Shown here: piece after piece, positions 14,701 to 15,403 of the stretch
Layout of the letters: every line of letters starts with the position of its first letter
Position numbering within the stretch: position 1 is the stretch's first letter
Assembly: GCA_002421405.1 (NCBI GenBank)
Contig: DIJY01000128.1
Span: forward strand, 1 to 15,403
Direction of reading: 5' to 3'
From: Caryophanales bacterium UBA5632
Lineage (GTDB): Bacteria; Bacillota_I; Bacilli_A; Izemoplasmatales; Hujiaoplasmataceae
DNA: 15,403 bases
Translations under genes and position numbers: made by a program
Notes under the pieces: model-generated
The model's database searches: none
Told to the model about the DNA's origin: nothing
The model's input: the letters and a program-made list of their open reading frames with translations, nothing else

Positions 14701-15403
14701 TACTCAGTTTGGTAAAGAGAAATATTAAATTATACTTTAGAGATAAAGCTAGCGTTTTCTTTTCAATGCTCAGCGTCATGATTATCATTGGCTTATATGT
14801 CTTATTTTTAGGCAAAATGGTTCAAGGTTCAGGTGACTTTGCTGGTGATGCGGCACGATTTTTAACAGACTCTTGGATTATGGCGGGCGTTATTGCCACA
14901 GCGACGGTTACAACGACTCTAGGGGCTTTGGGACAAATGGTTGATGATCTTACAAAGAAGATTAATCGTGATTTCGAAACAGCTCCGATTGAACGATGGA
15001 AGATTGTTATATCCTATGCGATTAGTTCAGTCGTCATCGGTATAATGATGAGCACTTTCACTTTTGTACTTGCGGAAATTTATATTATTACCTATGGCGG
15101 TGAAATAGTAAGTTTTATTGCATTGCTTAAAATTCTTGGACTTATCATATTATCAACCGTTACCAGTAGTTCCTTTTTATTCTTTTTTGTATCGATGTTA
15201 AAAACAATGAATTCTTTCAGTATTATCTCGACCATTGTCGGAACTTTAATTGGATTTTTAATGGGTATCTATGTTCCTATCGGCGTTTTACCGCCTGCAA
15301 TCCAAGGGTTTATCAAAGTATTTCCTCCCTCACACGCCGCTTCGCTATTAAGACAAGTGATGGTCAATGAAGTTGTATCGCTTGAGTACCTTCCAAGAGA
15401 AGT
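14697..15403 (+). CDS. ABC-2 type exporter permease, partial (cut by window end)
   Basis: An open frame starts at ATG 14697, overlapping the ATPase stop by ATGA, with AAGGAG (14683-14688) as ribosome binding site. It stays open for 235 codons to the window edge. The protein begins MILSLVKRNIKLYFRDKASV, the usual cytoplasmic start of ABC-2 permeases. Hydrophobic segments follow at about 21-40, 60-80, 108-130, 142-168 and 175-200. The stretch KVFPPSHAASLLRQVM after GVLPPAIQGF matches the pattern of DrrB-like permeases before the last helix. It would form the membrane channel for the preceding ATPase. The last helix and the stop lie outside the window. Confidence 0.88.
   Translation, partial: MILSLVKRNIKLYFRDKASVFFSMLSVMIIIGLYVLFLGKMVQGSGDFAGDAARFLTDSWIMAGVIATATVTTTLGALGQMVDDLTKKINRDFETAPIERWKIVISYAISSVVIGIMMSTFTFVLAEIYIITYGGEIVSFIALLKILGLIILSTVTSSSFLFFFVSMLKTMNSFSIISTIVGTLIGFLMGIYVPIGVLPPAIQGFIKVFPPSHAASLLRQVMVNEVVSLEYLPRE

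Noticed and set aside
1..15403. Undescribed system, defence island, mobile element or CRISPR array
   Set aside because: All genes belong to well-known families in ordinary contexts, and no repeat arrays, transposase, integrase or tRNA attachment site is visible.

Overview
The window is about 15.4 kb of AT-rich, gene-dense bacterial housekeeping DNA with short intergenic gaps. It carries a Gram-positive-type replicative polymerase (PolC), an RqcH protein, a T-box leader in front of pheST and strong AGGAGG-type ribosome binding sites, so it is from the Bacillota or a wall-less relative. UGA acts as a stop (the ABC ATPase gene ends in it) and tryptophan is read from UGG, so the code is standard. 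This argues against Mycoplasma/Spiroplasma and would suit an Acholeplasma/Izemoplasma-like or Erysipelotrichia-like lineage. The lineage is an inference, not a proof.

Layout. At 43-1947 (+) is threonyl-tRNA synthetase. It converges on rqcH at 1983-3656 (-), and the two genes share one long bidirectional hairpin terminator. A 110-bp divergent promoter region separates rqcH from the gmk-rpoZ pair (3768-4603, +), which overlap by one base and end at a short GAAA-loop terminator. polC follows with its own extended -10 promoter (4691-9160, +). Next is a seven-helix Bax inhibitor-1 family membrane protein (9243-9953, +). From about 9956 to 10213 there is a promoter and a phenylalanine-specific T-box riboswitch with a visible UUC specifier, stem III, T-box bulge and terminator. 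It controls pheS (10229-11263) and pheT (11276-13645), which end at a terminator. The right edge holds an ABC-2 type exporter: an ATPase (13786-14700) overlapping by ATGA the start of its permease, which runs off the window at 15403.

How the genes work together. Most of the window serves information processing: tRNA charging (ThrS, PheST), rescue of stalled large ribosomal subunits (RqcH), transcription (omega), GTP precursor supply (Gmk) and replication (PolC). The membrane protein and the exporter are the only genes outside that theme.

All key catalytic motifs looked for are intact. I see no mobile element, CRISPR array, tRNA, rRNA, frameshift or defence gene, and no convincing undescribed system. 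The points worth a second look are regulatory: the T-box and its possible double use as the terminator of the gene upstream, a nearly leaderless rqcH transcript, a spaced inverted repeat at the exporter promoter, and two start-codon corrections.
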